A DNA stretch of 64,000 bases, taken from the NCBI GenBank assembly GCA_033344895.1, contig JAWPMN010000001.1, positions 1,860,001 through 1,924,000 on the forward strand, written 5' to 3'. Positions 44,485-54,634 of this stretch are shown here, in pieces; within the stretch, counting starts at the first letter, position 1, and each line of letters starts with the position of its first letter. The translations under genes and the position numbers were made by a program. The stretch comes from Alphaproteobacteria bacterium (lineage in GTDB: Bacteria; Pseudomonadota; Alphaproteobacteria; UBA8366; Aestuariispiraceae). A model generated the notes under the pieces. It ran no database searches. It had not been told where the DNA came from and saw only the letters and a list, made by a program, of their open reading frames with translations.

Positions 44485-45396
44485 TCAGCCTCCCTGCCTG
44501 GCGAGTGCGACATAGATCGACATGAGGGCCTGTTCCGCCGACCTGTCCGTATGGTGCACCAGCAGATCCCAGCCGGCGGCACGCGCGGCATGGCGCAGGG
44601 CGTCGCGATGGGCGGCCAGCCGGTTGCGGTAATCTGGACGCAGGGTCTCGACCCGCTCCGCCATGAACTCGCCCTCGGCCTCCAGCCCCAGGAAACGGGC
44701 TCTTCCGGTGAAGGGCAGGGTTTCCTCGGCCGGATCCAGAACCTGCACCGCAAGACCGCCCACGAATTGTTGCGAAAACTCCGCGAAACGCCGTTCCCAG
44801 ACGTCTATCGGCGCCAGAAAGTCGCTGATCAGGACACCCTGACTGTGTTTCGGCAGGTCGACCGATGCCGGAAAGGCGGCATCCAGGTCGCCGAGCGCCA
44901 GATAGCGCTCCGCCAATCTCTTCAGGCCGGTTCGGCCGCCGCTGGCCCGCTTGTCATGCCCAAGGAGCCCGATACGCTCCCCGCCGCGCAGCAGTGCCGC
45001 CGCGGTCGCCAGCAGCAGCAGCGTGGCGCGGTCCCCTTTGGTCGGGCGGGATTTCCGGGATCGGTAATGCATCGACGGACTGCGGTCCGACCACATCCAG
45101 ACGCTTTGCGAGGCCTCCCATTCCGTCTCGCGCACGAACAGATCGTCGGAGCGCGCGGACCGACGCCAATCGACGGCATGGGCGGAATCGTGGGTGCCGT
45201 GAAGCCGATATTGCCAGAAGGTCTCGCCCGTGCCGATGCGGCGACGGCCGTGCACGCCCTGCGCCACCGTGGCGGCAACCCGTTCCGCGGCGATCAGCAG
45301 CGGCGGCAGCCCTTCACCAAGGGCCTCCGCCCGGGCGACCCGGGCCGGAGTATCACCGGTATTCGGCGTGGTGGTGGGCGGGGTGGCGGCGCTCAT
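44485..45396 (-). CDS. DUF58 protein (MoxR-associated)
   Basis: 303 residues from the ATG at 45396, just inside the MoxR gene end. DUF58 motif: GRRRIGTGETFWQYRLHGTHDSAHAVDWRRSARSDDLFVRETEWEASQSVWMWSDRSPSM, where the DWRRSAR and the DRSPSM metal-site-like segment are typical. A vWA-like fold follows. No membrane helix, so cytoplasmic. Genes of this family are nearly always next to moxR and are thought to be clients or partners of the ATPase. Confidence 0.88.
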   Translation of the reverse strand: MSAATPPTTTPNTGDTPARVARAEALGEGLPPLLIAAERVAATVAQGVHGRRRIGTGETFWQYRLHGTHDSAHAVDWRRSARSDDLFVRETEWEASQSVWMWSDRSPSMHYRSRKSRPTKGDRATLLLLATAAALLRGGERIGLLGHDKRASGGRTGLKRLAERYLALGDLDAAFPASVDLPKHSQGVLISDFLAPIDVWERRFAEFSQQFVGGLAVQVLDPAEETLPFTGRARFLGLEAEGEFMAERVETLRPDYRNRLAAHRDALRHAARAAGWDLLVHHTDRSAEQALMSIYVALARQGG

Positions 45397-45400
45397 CGGC

Positions 45401-46438
45401 TCAGACGCTGGCCTCCACAAGACTATCGATCGTGCGATCGATATCGTGCCCTTCCGCGCGGGCGGCAAAGCTCAGTGCCATGCGATGGCGCAGGACCGGT
45501 TTGGCCAGGGCCGCGATGTCGTCGCTGGACGGGGCCAGACGGCCCTGCAGCAGGGCGCGGGCGCGGCAGGCCAGCATCAGCGCCTGGCTGGCCCGGGGCC
45601 CGGGCCCCCAGGAGACGCGTTCCCGAACGATATCCAGCTCGGTCGACTCCGGCCGCCCGTTGCGCACCAGGCGCAGGATGGCGTCGACCACGGCCTCGCC
45701 GACCGGTATCCGGCGGGTCAGAGTTTGCGCATGGCTGAGTTCGGCCGCGGTCAGTTTTTCGGTCACCCCCGCCAGCGTGACCCCGGTGGTCTTCAAGACG
45801 ATTTCGCGTTCGGAACCGAGATCCGGGTAGTGAATGTCGATCTGACAGAGGAATCGGTCCAGCTGCGCCTCCGGCAGCGGGTAAGTTCCTTCCTGCTCGA
45901 TAGGGTTCTGGGTCGCCAGCACGTGAAACGGTGACGGCAACGCGTGGGGGTGACCGGCGACGGTGACGGTATTTTCCTGCATCGCCTGCAGCAACGCCGA
46001 TTGCGTGCGCGGGCTGGCGCGGTTGATCTCGTCGCCCATCAGAAGCTGCGTGAAGACCGGGCCCGGCACGAAGCGGAAACTGCGCTTTCCGGAATCGTCG
46101 ACCTCCAGCACTTCGGATCCAAGAATATCGGCCGGCATCAGGTCCGGGGTGAACTGGACCCGACGTGAATCGAGACCCAGAACCTTGCTGAGCGTTTCGA
46201 CCAGCAGCGTCTTGCCGAGGCCGGGCACGCCGACCAGCAATCCGTGCCCGCCGGCCAGCAACGTGGTCAGAACTTCGTCCACCACCCGATCCTGGCCGAA
46301 AAAGACCTGACGGATCTGCGCGCGCACGGCGCCCAGCTTCTCCCCGACCTGTTCCATCTCGGCGGCAAGGTCCTGGGCGCTCGCTTCAATCGATGCCTGC
46401 TTGGCGGCGCCTGTCATCCGCTCCATATCCTGTGTCAC
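45401..46438 (-). CDS. MoxR-family AAA+ ATPase
   Basis: 345 residues from a GTG at 46438, chosen because GGAGAGG lies 6 bases upstream. AAA_3 domain: Walker A GVPGLGKTLLVE, Walker B LLMGDEINRASPRTQSALLQAMQE, sensor 1 VLATQNPIEQEGTYPLPEAQLDRF. The C-terminal lid (RIPVGEAVVDAILRLVRNGR and later) is complete. A chaperone-like ATPase that acts on partner vWA proteins; it is the first gene of the four-gene cluster running to 39661. Confidence 0.92.
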   Translation of the reverse strand: MTQDMERMTGAAKQASIEASAQDLAAEMEQVGEKLGAVRAQIRQVFFGQDRVVDEVLTTLLAGGHGLLVGVPGLGKTLLVETLSKVLGLDSRRVQFTPDLMPADILGSEVLEVDDSGKRSFRFVPGPVFTQLLMGDEINRASPRTQSALLQAMQENTVTVAGHPHALPSPFHVLATQNPIEQEGTYPLPEAQLDRFLCQIDIHYPDLGSEREIVLKTTGVTLAGVTEKLTAAELSHAQTLTRRIPVGEAVVDAILRLVRNGRPESTELDIVRERVSWGPGPRASQALMLACRARALLQGRLAPSSDDIAALAKPVLRHRMALSFAARAEGHDIDRTIDSLVEASV

Positions 46439-46576
46439 GGTCGACCTCTCCCTTGATGTAAGCCGCCGTCGGGGCGACGTTGACAGTTGCGGCCGTGCGT
46501 CGGACCGTATTTCAGATCTCGGCTCCGGCCTCGAAACGGCACGGCGGATACTATTCAAGAGGATGATGGCTGCTTG

Positions 46577-47146
46577 ATGTCGAAACAAGCCCCGGCACGC
46601 AAAAGTCTCAAGGAGTTGATGAAATCTGGCGAAGGTCTGGCCGGGTTTCCCTGGCCGGACCGCTATGTGGATTTCGACATCGCGATCCGCCGGGACGGGA
46701 CCTGGACCTATCGGGGCGATCCGATTCGCCGGCAGAAGCTGTGCCAGCTGTTCGCCACGGTGCTGCAACGCGATGAGAACGGTGATTTCTGGCTGGTCAC
46801 GCCGGCGGAGAAGGGCCGAATCCAGGTTGAGGACGCACCGTTCGTCGCGGTTGAGATGGTCGCGGAGGTCGACCCGGATCAGGGATCGGTGCTGCGGTTC
46901 CGGACCAATCTGGATTATTGGGTCACCGCGGGCGCCGAGCATCCGATCCGAGTGTCCGTCGATGCGGAAACCGGCGAGCCGTCGCCCTATATAGAAGTGA
47001 GGGACGGCCTGGAGGCCCTGATCGCGCGGCCGGTGTTTTACGATCTGGTCGAACGGGCCGAGTCGGTCGATCATGGCGATGCGACCGAACTGACGGTCGC
47101 CAGCGCCGGGGTCCGCTTTTCGCTGGGCCGGGTTACCCAGGAATGA
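46577..47146 (+). CDS. DUF1285 family protein
   Basis: 189 residues from the ATG at 46577. FPWPDRYVDFDIAIRRDGTWTYRGDPIRRQKLCQLFATVLQRDENGDFWLVTPAEKGRIQVEDAPFVAVEM is the DUF1285 pattern. Beta-rich, soluble, role unknown. It is divergent from moxR and overlaps the NUDIX gene by the ATGA at its end. Confidence 0.87.
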   Translation: MSKQAPARKSLKELMKSGEGLAGFPWPDRYVDFDIAIRRDGTWTYRGDPIRRQKLCQLFATVLQRDENGDFWLVTPAEKGRIQVEDAPFVAVEMVAEVDPDQGSVLRFRTNLDYWVTAGAEHPIRVSVDAETGEPSPYIEVRDGLEALIARPVFYDLVERAESVDHGDATELTVASAGVRFSLGRVTQE

Positions 47147-47817
47147 ACCTGTCGGGAGAGATTTCCGGAATGGATCTGGATCGAATAGCGCAATGCCTGA
47201 TCGACGCTTCGACCCCCGGGTCGGAGCGTGGCGATTCGGACCTGAACCCCGATATGCGGCCGCTGCGCGAGACCTTGATCCCGGCTTCCGTGCTGATCCC
47301 TCTGGTGCCGCGCGACGAAGGCTTGTCGGTGATCCTGACAAAACGCAACTCGCAAATGAAGGATCACGCCGGTCAGATTGCCTTTCCAGGTGGCCGACGC
47401 GACCCCGGTGACCGGGACGATATCGAAACCGCCCTGCGTGAGACGGAAGAGGAAATCGCAATCCCGCGCGACCGGGTTCGGGTGCTGGGGCGGCTGGCTT
47501 CCTATGTCACCCGGACCGGTTATCGGGTCACGCCCATCGTCGGCGCCCTGCAACCGCCGATCCAGCCGCGCCCGGAACCGTTCGAGGTCGAGGAAATCTT
47601 TGAGGTTCCCCTCGCCTTTCTGTTGGACCGGGCCAATCATCAACGGCATTCACGCAAGGTTTCCGGGGTGGCACGCAGTTTCTACGCAATGCCCTTCGGC
47701 GACTATTACATCTGGGGGGCGACCGCCGGCATGATCGTCAGCCTTGTCGATATTCTCGACTGCGCCGCACAGCCGGAACCGGACCGCGCCGTCGATCTGA
47801 GAGGGGCCAATGGTTAG
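47143..47817 (+). CDS. NUDIX hydrolase, CoA pyrophosphatase type
   Basis: 224 residues from the ATG overlapping DUF1285; a second ATG at 47170 has a better GGGAGAG site and may be the true start (215 residues). The UPF0035/CoA-pyrophosphatase signature is present: LTKRNSQMKDHAGQIAFPGGRRDPGD, then ALRETEEEIAIPRDRV, giving the Nudix box GGxxxxxx-REtxEE. It likely hydrolyses CoA and its derivatives to 3',5'-ADP and phosphopantetheine. The C-terminus overlaps the DUF6111 gene by 8 bases. Confidence 0.88.
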   Translation: MNLSGEISGMDLDRIAQCLIDASTPGSERGDSDLNPDMRPLRETLIPASVLIPLVPRDEGLSVILTKRNSQMKDHAGQIAFPGGRRDPGDRDDIETALRETEEEIAIPRDRVRVLGRLASYVTRTGYRVTPIVGALQPPIQPRPEPFEVEEIFEVPLAFLLDRANHQRHSRKVSGVARSFYAMPFGDYYIWGATAGMIVSLVDILDCAAQPEPDRAVDLRGANG

Positions 47818-48118
47818 AACCATACTGACAATCCTGGTGCCGTTTCTGACACCGTTCCTTTGCTACTATGTCTGGTTCTGGTTTCAGTCCCGCAAGAAGG
47901 ATCGCGAGGAATCCGGTAAACCCCTTGAGGCGTGGCAGACCTTTCCCTGGTCGAAACTGATCATTTCCGGCAGCACGCTGGCCATCGGAGCTCTGGTCTT
48001 CCTGTTCTTTCAGAAGGACCCGCTGCCGGAAGGACGCTGGGTTCCGGCCAAGATCGTCGACGGGGAAATCGTGCCGGGGCATTTCGAACCGATTCCGGAA
48101 CCCGCTGATCCGGACTGA
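47810..48118 (+). CDS. DUF6111 small membrane protein
   Basis: 102 residues. Two membrane helices: TILVPFLTPFLCYYVWFWF near residues 4-24 and LIISGSTLAIGALVFLFF near 48-66, with a polar Lys/Glu loop between and a charged C-terminus with many Pro. Proteins of this length and order lie between the NUDIX gene and the CCA transferase in many Rhodospirillales and are filed as DUF6111. Role unknown. Confidence 0.75.
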   Translation: MVRTILTILVPFLTPFLCYYVWFWFQSRKKDREESGKPLEAWQTFPWSKLIISGSTLAIGALVFLFFQKDPLPEGRWVPAKIVDGEIVPGHFEPIPEPADPD

Positions 48119-48129
48119 CGGGGACCGTA

Positions 48130-49368
48130 ATGACGGGGACGATGATGACGGAGCCTGCGTCGCCGCGCGGCCTGTTGCAGGCCCAGCCCTGGTTCTCTGA
48201 GCCCGAGGTTCGGCGCCTGATCGACACCCTGCAGGCATCCGGCATCACCGCCCGTTTTGTCGGTGGATGCGTTCGGGATGCCTTGCTGGGACGTGCCAGC
48301 GATGATGTCGACCTGGCCGTCGATGCGGCGCCGGAGGGGGTCGTCAGGGCATTGGACGATGCCGGCATCAAATCCGTACCGACGGGCATCGACCACGGCA
48401 CCGTGACTGCCGTCCTGACCAGCCGGACTGTCGAGGTCACTAGCCTTCGATGCGATGTCGAAACCGACGGTCGGCGCGCCGTCGTGCGTTTCACGCAGGA
48501 TTGGCGCGCGGATTCCCTGCGCCGTGACTTCACCATGAATGCGCTTTACGCGGACCGGCACGGCGATCTGTCGGACTACCACGGTGGTCTGGACGATCTT
48601 CGCAATGGGCGGCTGCGGTTCATCGGAGCTCCGGCGGAGCGGATTCGCGAGGACTATCTGCGCATCCTGCGGTTCTTCCGATTCCATGCCCAGTTGGGGC
48701 TGTCGTCGCATGATGTGGATGGGCTGGCGGCCTGTCGTCGTTTCCGTGACCGCCTGCGCGACCTTTCGGCGGAACGTGTCGCCAAGGAACTGCTGCGCCT
48801 TCTTGAAGCCGCCGCGCCGGCCGAAACGATGACTGGGCTGATCGAAGGCGGATTTCTGGATTACTGGCTGCCCGAGGCAGGCGCGGTACCCGCATTGTCG
48901 GAGATGTGCCGCCTGGAACCGCGGCCGGATGCCGTGCGTCGCCTCGCGGTGCTGTGTCCGGTCGGGTCCGACGGCATGGCGGCCGTCGCTGACCGGCTCA
49001 AGCTTTCGGGGCGACAGCGGGATCGGTTGGCCGCAATGGCCGCGGCGATGGAGCCGCCCGGCGATCCGGCCGCGGCACGCCGGTGGGTCTATCGCCTGGG
49101 GACGGAACTGGCCCGGGATCGCGCATTATTGAACCGGGCGCGGGACGGGGACCGGCGTTGGGACAATCTGATCCGCGCCGCATCCGACTGGATACCGCCC
49201 GAATTCCCCCTGTCCGGTCGCGATGCGCTGGGGGTCGGCATGGCACCGGGCCCGGCCATCGGCGAGACCTTGCGGCGGATTGAGGAGGATTGGGTCCTGG
49301 GCGACTTCATGGAAGATCGCGCGGCCCTGCTGGAACGATTGAAAGAGAGGGGAGGGGCAAGCCGATGA
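48130..49368 (+). CDS. cca: CCA tRNA nucleotidyltransferase / poly(A) polymerase family
   Basis: Adds or repairs the 3' CCA of tRNA. 412 residues; starts at 48130, 48142 and 48145 are all possible. Class II nucleotidyltransferase head: RFVGGCVRDALLGRASDDVDLAVDAAPEGV with the catalytic DD in SDDVDLAVD, then RRDFTMNALYAD (RRDFTINAL motif) and RIREDYLRILRFFRFHAQLG. A C-terminal helical body follows. The stop overlaps the SGNH hydrolase start. Confidence 0.93.
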   Translation: MTGTMMTEPASPRGLLQAQPWFSEPEVRRLIDTLQASGITARFVGGCVRDALLGRASDDVDLAVDAAPEGVVRALDDAGIKSVPTGIDHGTVTAVLTSRTVEVTSLRCDVETDGRRAVVRFTQDWRADSLRRDFTMNALYADRHGDLSDYHGGLDDLRNGRLRFIGAPAERIREDYLRILRFFRFHAQLGLSSHDVDGLAACRRFRDRLRDLSAERVAKELLRLLEAAAPAETMTGLIEGGFLDYWLPEAGAVPALSEMCRLEPRPDAVRRLAVLCPVGSDGMAAVADRLKLSGRQRDRLAAMAAAMEPPGDPAAARRWVYRLGTELARDRALLNRARDGDRRWDNLIRAASDWIPPEFPLSGRDALGVGMAPGPAIGETLRRIEEDWVLGDFMEDRAALLERLKERGGASR

Positions 49369-50009
49369 CGGTGGTGAGAATCTGTTTCCTGGGAGACAGC
49401 GTGACGGTCGGGACCGGTGACGCGGGCTGCCGGGGCTGGCCGTCCTATCTCAGCGCCGAGGAAACCACCCGACGCGGCCATGACATCAGTTGCTACAATC
49501 TGGGCATACGGGCCGAGACGTCCCTGGACATCGCGCGACGCTGGCGGGCGGAGGTTGGACCGCGCCTGCCGGACCATGTCGCCGGGCGCCTGGTCTTCAT
49601 GTTCGGATTGAACGATTGCGCTGACTTTAACGGCGATGGCGTACGGGTGCCGCATGATGAATCCGTCGCGGCGGCCAGGACGATGATCGGGGAGGCCGCG
49701 GCCTGGAAGCCAACACTGTGGATCGGCATGACGCCGGTGCGGCGCAGTCCGCCGTCCATCCAGCCGGGCCCGGGTGTACGCTACACTTTCGACCGGGAGC
49801 GTACGGCGGCGCTGAACCTAGCGTATCGGGAAACCGCCGCCGATCTCGGTGTCCCGTATGTCGATCTGCACGACATGCTGGCGGAGGATTCGGACTGGGA
49901 CGCCGGCATGGATGCAGGGGACGGCGTGCATCCGGACGATGCGGGACACCAGCGTATCGCACGCATCGTCGCGGATTCACCAGCCTGGCGGGCCTGGTTC
50001 CAGGACTGA
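49365..50009 (+). CDS. SGNH/GDSL-family hydrolase
   Basis: 214 residues from the ATG at 49365 (GGAGGGG upstream, ATGA overlap with cca). Block I is ICFLGDSVTVGTGD with the nucleophile Ser in GDS; block III is FMFGLNDCADFN with GxND; block V is DGVHPDDAGHQRIA, supplying Asp and His. A soluble esterase or acylhydrolase without a signal peptide; substrate unknown. It converges on a secreted protein gene with a 5-base gap. Confidence 0.88.
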   Translation: MTVVRICFLGDSVTVGTGDAGCRGWPSYLSAEETTRRGHDISCYNLGIRAETSLDIARRWRAEVGPRLPDHVAGRLVFMFGLNDCADFNGDGVRVPHDESVAAARTMIGEAAAWKPTLWIGMTPVRRSPPSIQPGPGVRYTFDRERTAALNLAYRETAADLGVPYVDLHDMLAEDSDWDAGMDAGDGVHPDDAGHQRIARIVADSPAWRAWFQD

Positions 50010-50014
50010 CTGTC

Positions 50015-50557
50015 CTACTGGGCGTGTTTCACCAACCGGCCGCGCACCTGTCTTTCGGAGGTGCCGTCGGTGATCCGCTGATAGGTCAGGGTCATGCCCT
50101 GGCCGGAAACCGTGCGGGTGTATTTCTGAACCTGCCAGGTGCCGTCTTCGCGGATGCGCAGCATGTAGGTGAACAGCGAATCCCCCTCGACGCGGCTCCA
50201 CCAGACCGGCTCCGATTTCAGGGGGTCGCCGGTCTCGGCCGTGCGATACACCCCGGGCTGCCCGGTCGCGTCAAAGACCAGGGTGGCGCTGCTTTTCTTG
50301 ATGTCGGGATTGTCCGGATCACCGGATTCCCGGGTGATCGTGGTCCAACTCAGCCGAAACGAGGTCTCGCTGACCTTTTCGATGACGACATCCATGTCGC
50401 GCACGGTGACCGCGAAATAGATGCTGTCCTCCGTCTCGGAGATTCCGGACCCTTTCCAGTGACCCAGGAACGGTGCGAAATCCTGTGCCATCGCGGTTTG
50501 CCCGGTGGAGAGCGCGACCACCATCGCAGCGGCGGCCAGAAACGGTCGTAACATCAT
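50015..50557 (-). CDS. Secreted protein of unknown function
   Basis: 180 residues with a Sec signal peptide (MLRPFLAAAAMVVALSTGQTAMAQ). The mature part is beta-rich (FLGHWKGSGISETEDSIYFAVTVRDMDVVIE, VYRTAETGDPLKSEPVWWSRVEGDSL, TWQVQKYTRTVSGQGMTLTYQRIT) and has lipocalin-like or DUF1579-like strand spacing. I do not recognise the family. Periplasmic location is inferred from the signal. Confidence 0.7.
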   Translation of the reverse strand: MMLRPFLAAAAMVVALSTGQTAMAQDFAPFLGHWKGSGISETEDSIYFAVTVRDMDVVIEKVSETSFRLSWTTITRESGDPDNPDIKKSSATLVFDATGQPGVYRTAETGDPLKSEPVWWSRVEGDSLFTYMLRIREDGTWQVQKYTRTVSGQGMTLTYQRITDGTSERQVRGRLVKHAQ

Positions 50558-50634
50558 TGGTTCCCCTGTTCGACGTTCGGTTTACGGCGGGTTACGTCGT
50601 CGCGGCGCAGTTTAGACCCGCGCCCGCGGCGCCG

Positions 50635-50880
50635 TCACCCCAGTAGATTGGCGATATAGTCCGCGGCCATCAACAGGGCGACCAGGACTGCAGCGATCGT
50701 CGCCATTGTCTTGATCGACAGGTCGCGCCATGCCGGGATCTGGCGCCGACGGTCCATTTCCTTGCGATAGTCCGCATAGCCCTGCCAGGCAGCCTTGGCG
50801 ACGGGATGCAATTCCTCGTCCTTGCCTTCTTCCCGTTCGTGAGCGAACTCCCGGCGGCGTTTCAGATATCGGCCAATCAT
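50635..50880 (-). CDS. Small membrane protein coupled to the patatin gene
   Basis: 81 residues from the ATG at 50880, overlapping the patatin stop by 4 bases. The N-terminal half is basic and charged ([26 protein letters not shown]), and a single membrane helix lies at about 58-77 (IAAVLVALLMAADYIANLL). Possibly a membrane partner that brings the phospholipase to the lipid surface; that is inference. Confidence 0.7.
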   Translation of the reverse strand: MIGRYLKRRREFAHEREEGKDEELHPVAKAAWQGYADYRKEMDRRRQIPAWRDLSIKTMATIAAVLVALLMAADYIANLLG

Positions 50881-51935
50881 GTGTCGCGTGTCTCGTCGGT
50901 TTCGAAGGCGCTGTCCCGCGCGCCCTGGAACATGGCACGCAGATCCACCGTGGCGCGTTTCCCGACGAAAGGCAAATCCCGCTCGGTCCAGATTTCGGCG
51001 GCGTCCCGCCCGATATCGCGAAGATGCTGCAGGAAACGCCATTCGGTGTTCAGTTTCGACGACGCGCCCAGTTCCTGCAGGCGGGCATCCCCGATGATAT
51101 GAACCCGGACCTGATTGTAGCGCGCCGGGTCCAGCCGCCCCTCCTCCAGCATGCGTCCGACGAAATCGATGGCGCGGAACTCGCGCAGCAGGCTGGCGTT
51201 GAAGGTGATCTCGTTGACCCGGTCCAGGATTTCCCGGGCGCTGCGCGGCACGCCCTTGCGCTCGATCGGGTTGATCTGGACGATCACCACGTCATTCGTG
51301 GCGCAGGCATTGAAGAACGGGAACAGGACCGGATTGCCCATATAGCCGCCATCCCAATAGGGCGCGCCGTCGATCTCCACCGCCTGGAACAGGAACGGCA
51401 GACAGGCGGAGGCCAGGACGACATCGGCGTCGATCCGCGCCCCGGTGAAGACCTTGACACGGCCGGTTTCGACATTCGTTGCCGACAGGAACAACTGCAT
51501 CTTGCTGCAGCGCCGGACTCGGTCGAAATCGACATGCTCTTCCAGCAGCGGGCGCAGCGGATTGATGTTCAGCGGATTGGTGTCATAGGGCGACGCGATC
51601 CGCCCCAGCAGATCCATCATCAGATAGCCGGGCGAATTCTCCAGGCTCCACTGCCCCATGAAGACGTCGATCAAGGTGCGCTGGATCGGCGACCAGCGGC
51701 CGACATCGGCAACGCCTTCCCAGAAATCCGCGAGGGCCTGCCGCGCGCCGTCGGCGCCGCCCGCTTCATAGCCGGAGGCCAGAACGACCGCGTTCATCGC
51801 CCCGGCCGACGTGCCGCTGATCGCGTCGATGCGGATCAGCCCGTGTTCCAGCAGATAGTCGAGAACGCCCCAGGTAAACGCCCCATGCGCGCCGCCGCCC
51901 TGCAGGGCGAGGTTGACAGGGCGGGCCTCAGCCAT
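50877..51935 (-). CDS. Patatin-like phospholipase
   Basis: 352 residues from the ATG at 51935, overlapping the end of mutS by 8 bases. Oxyanion loop [21 protein letters not shown], the nucleophile Ser in [18 protein letters not shown], and the catalytic Asp in [15 protein letters not shown] complete the Ser-Asp dyad. The C-terminal section ([19 protein letters not shown]) matches bacterial patatins with a DUF3734-like end. It hydrolyses acyl chains from phospholipids. No signal peptide. Confidence 0.9.
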   Translation of the reverse strand: MAEARPVNLALQGGGAHGAFTWGVLDYLLEHGLIRIDAISGTSAGAMNAVVLASGYEAGGADGARQALADFWEGVADVGRWSPIQRTLIDVFMGQWSLENSPGYLMMDLLGRIASPYDTNPLNINPLRPLLEEHVDFDRVRRCSKMQLFLSATNVETGRVKVFTGARIDADVVLASACLPFLFQAVEIDGAPYWDGGYMGNPVLFPFFNACATNDVVIVQINPIERKGVPRSAREILDRVNEITFNASLLREFRAIDFVGRMLEEGRLDPARYNQVRVHIIGDARLQELGASSKLNTEWRFLQHLRDIGRDAAEIWTERDLPFVGKRATVDLRAMFQGARDSAFETDETRDT

Positions 51936-54582
51936 CCTGCAGCAGGTCCCGCAGACGATAGAGCGCATCCAACGCCTCGCGCGGGGTCAGGTCGTCCGGG
52001 TTGATGGCGGCCAGGGCCTTCTCGACCTCGCTTGGACCGGTTTCCCTGGCGATTGGCTGGACCGGTTGGCTCATGGCGCGGAACAGGGGCAGATCGTCGA
52101 CCAGACGGGTGACGGCGCCGGATTGCTCACCCTTTTCCAGGGCGTGCAGGACCTCTTCGGCGCGGGTGACCACAGCGGGCGGCAGGCCGGCCAGCTTGGC
52201 GACATGGATGCCGTAGGATCGGTCGGCGGCGCCGGCCGCGACCTCGTGCAGGAAGACGACCTGGCCCTCCCATTCCTTGACCCGCATGCAATGCGGGCTG
52301 AGCGCGGGCAGCCGCTCCGCCAGCGCCGTCAATTCGTGATAATGGGTCGCGAACAGGGCGCGGGATTTGGCGGCCTCGTGCAGATGCTCGACGCAGGCCC
52401 AGGCGATGGACAACCCGTCGAAGGTCGCGGTGCCGCGCCCGATCTCGTCCAGAATGACCAGCGACCGGTCGGTCGCCTGATTCAAGATGGTCGCGGTCTC
52501 GACCATCTCCACCATGAAGGTCGACCGGCCGCGCGCCAGATCGTCCGCCGCCCCGACCCGGCTGAACAGGCGGTCGACCGCGCCGATATGGGCCTTTCGT
52601 GCCGGAACGAAGAGCCCGGCCTGGGCCAGGATCGCGATCAGGGCGTTCTGACGTAGGAAGGTCGATTTACCGGCCATGTTCGGGCCGGTGACGAGCCACA
52701 ACCGGTTGTCGCGGCCCAGATCGCAGTCATTGGCGACGAAGCTCTGCCCGTCGGCCTGGGCGGCCAGGGCCGCTTCGACCACCGGGTGACGCCCGCCCTC
52801 GATCTCGAAGGACAGGGAAGCGTCGACCTGGGGGCGGCGGTAATCGCGTGCATCGGCCAGGTCGGCGGCGGCGGCATAGAGGTCCAGTGCCGCCAGGGCC
52901 CGCGCCGCCAGCCCGATCTCACGCGCCCGTTGCCGTGCCTCTTCGACCAGATCGTCGAAGATTTCCAGTTCGATGGCCTGGGCCCGGTCGCCGGCTTCGG
53001 AGATCCTGCGCGCCAGTTCGTTCAGTTCGACCGTCGTATAGCGGACCGCGTTGGCCATGGTCTGACGGTGAATGAAGGGCTCGCCGATCTTTTCCATATT
53101 CTTGGCTGTGACCTCGACGAACCAGCCCAGCACATTGTTGTACTTGACCTTCAGCCCGTCGACGCCGGTATCCTGGCGGTAGCGTGCCTCCAGATCGGCG
53201 ATCAGGCGGCGACCTTCCTCGCGCAGGGTGACCTGCTCGTCCAGTTCCGGCGCATAACCGGGCGCGACGAATCCGCCGTCGCGGGCAACGGGCGGCACCT
53301 CTTCCTTCAGGGCGCGGGTATAGCGTTCGACCAGGATGTCGTGATTGCCCAGATCCTCCAGGGCACGGGCGATTTCCGTCACCGGATCGTCGGCTGCCAG
53401 GATCGTTTTCAATGTCGCGGTCAGCGCCAGACCGGTGCGCAGCGCGACCAGATCGCGCGGCCCACCGCGTCCGATGGTCAGACGGCCGAGCGCCCGCTCC
53501 AGATCCGGTGCCCCCTTCAGCGATTCACGCAGATCGCCGCGCAGGTCGGCACGCTCCAGGAACCAGGAAACAGCGTCATGCCGATCGCCGATGGCGATGG
53601 GATCGGTCAACGGCGCGGACAGGCGACTGGCAAGCAGGCGTGCACCGGGCCCTGTCACCGTGCGGTCGACGGCGGAAAGCAGGCTGCCGGTGCGCTCGCC
53701 GGTCAGGGTGCGGGTGATTTCCAGATTGCGGCGGGTCGCCGGATCGATCTCCATCAGCGCGCCGACAGACAGGCGCTGGGGCGGCTCCAGGCGCGGCAAC
53801 TTGCCGACCTGGGTCAGTTCCAGATATTCGACCAGCGCCCCCAGCGCAGCCAGTTCCGCCCGGTCGAAATCCCCGAACGCGTCCAGCGCCGCGACACCGA
53901 AAGCGTCTTTCAGCCGCCGTTCCGCATTGGCGGAATCGAATCGGCTGTCCGGCAGCGGGGTCAGGCGGTCCTGCCATTCCCGGAACAGTTCGTAGAACCG
54001 ACTGTCCTCGGCAACCAGTTTCTGACCCAGGACCAGTTCGCCCGGCGCAATGCGGGACAGGGCGGAGGCCAGGCCGGCCGCCGTGACCGGCTGGCACAGC
54101 AGCTGGCCGGTCGACATGTCGCACCAGGCGAGGGCATAGCCGTCGGCCCCGGTGCGGGCCAGGGCCGCCAGATAATTGTGCGACCGCGCGTCCAGCAGCG
54201 TGTCCTCGGTCAGGGTGCCCGGGGTCACGACCCGGACAATCTCACGCCGGACAACGGATTTCGACCCGCGCTTCTTGGCTTCGGCGGGGTCTTCCGTCTG
54301 TTCGCAGACGGCGACCCGGTGGCCTTTCTTGATCAGGCGCGACAGATAGGTTTCGGCCGCATGAACCGGCACACCGCACATCGGGATGGCCTCGCCCAGA
54401 TGCTGGCCGCGCTTGGTCAGCGCGATGTCGAGCGATGCCGCCGCCTGCTTGGCGTCGTCGAAGAACAATTCATAGAAATCGCCCATCCGGTAAAACAGAA
54501 GGCAATCCGGATGCGCTTCCTTGATGCTCAGATACTGAGCCATCATCGGCGTCACTTGGGCATTTTCGGTCCCGCTGGTCAT
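51928..54582 (-). CDS. mutS: DNA mismatch repair protein MutS
   Basis: Recognises mismatches and small loops, 884 residues from the ATG at 54582. N-terminal mismatch-binding domain with the Phe-X-Glu motif in [15 protein letters not shown]; ATPase with Walker [14 protein letters not shown], Walker [18 protein letters not shown] (ABC-type) and the H-loop [11 protein letters not shown]. The dimerisation end ([17 protein letters not shown]) is present. mutS-patatin-small membrane protein are overlapping and read from one strand. Confidence 0.96.
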   Translation of the reverse strand: MTSGTENAQVTPMMAQYLSIKEAHPDCLLFYRMGDFYELFFDDAKQAAASLDIALTKRGQHLGEAIPMCGVPVHAAETYLSRLIKKGHRVAVCEQTEDPAEAKKRGSKSVVRREIVRVVTPGTLTEDTLLDARSHNYLAALARTGADGYALAWCDMSTGQLLCQPVTAAGLASALSRIAPGELVLGQKLVAEDSRFYELFREWQDRLTPLPDSRFDSANAERRLKDAFGVAALDAFGDFDRAELAALGALVEYLELTQVGKLPRLEPPQRLSVGALMEIDPATRRNLEITRTLTGERTGSLLSAVDRTVTGPGARLLASRLSAPLTDPIAIGDRHDAVSWFLERADLRGDLRESLKGAPDLERALGRLTIGRGGPRDLVALRTGLALTATLKTILAADDPVTEIARALEDLGNHDILVERYTRALKEEVPPVARDGGFVAPGYAPELDEQVTLREEGRRLIADLEARYRQDTGVDGLKVKYNNVLGWFVEVTAKNMEKIGEPFIHRQTMANAVRYTTVELNELARRISEAGDRAQAIELEIFDDLVEEARQRAREIGLAARALAALDLYAAAADLADARDYRRPQVDASLSFEIEGGRHPVVEAALAAQADGQSFVANDCDLGRDNRLWLVTGPNMAGKSTFLRQNALIAILAQAGLFVPARKAHIGAVDRLFSRVGAADDLARGRSTFMVEMVETATILNQATDRSLVILDEIGRGTATFDGLSIAWACVEHLHEAAKSRALFATHYHELTALAERLPALSPHCMRVKEWEGQVVFLHEVAAGAADRSYGIHVAKLAGLPPAVVTRAEEVLHALEKGEQSGAVTRLVDDLPLFRAMSQPVQPIARETGPSEVEKALAAINPDDLTPREALDALYRLRDLLQDG

Positions 54583-54634
54583 GGCGCCGAGACTAATTGT
54601 CCAGGTCCCTCGCGAAAAGAGCCGAAAGGCGGTC

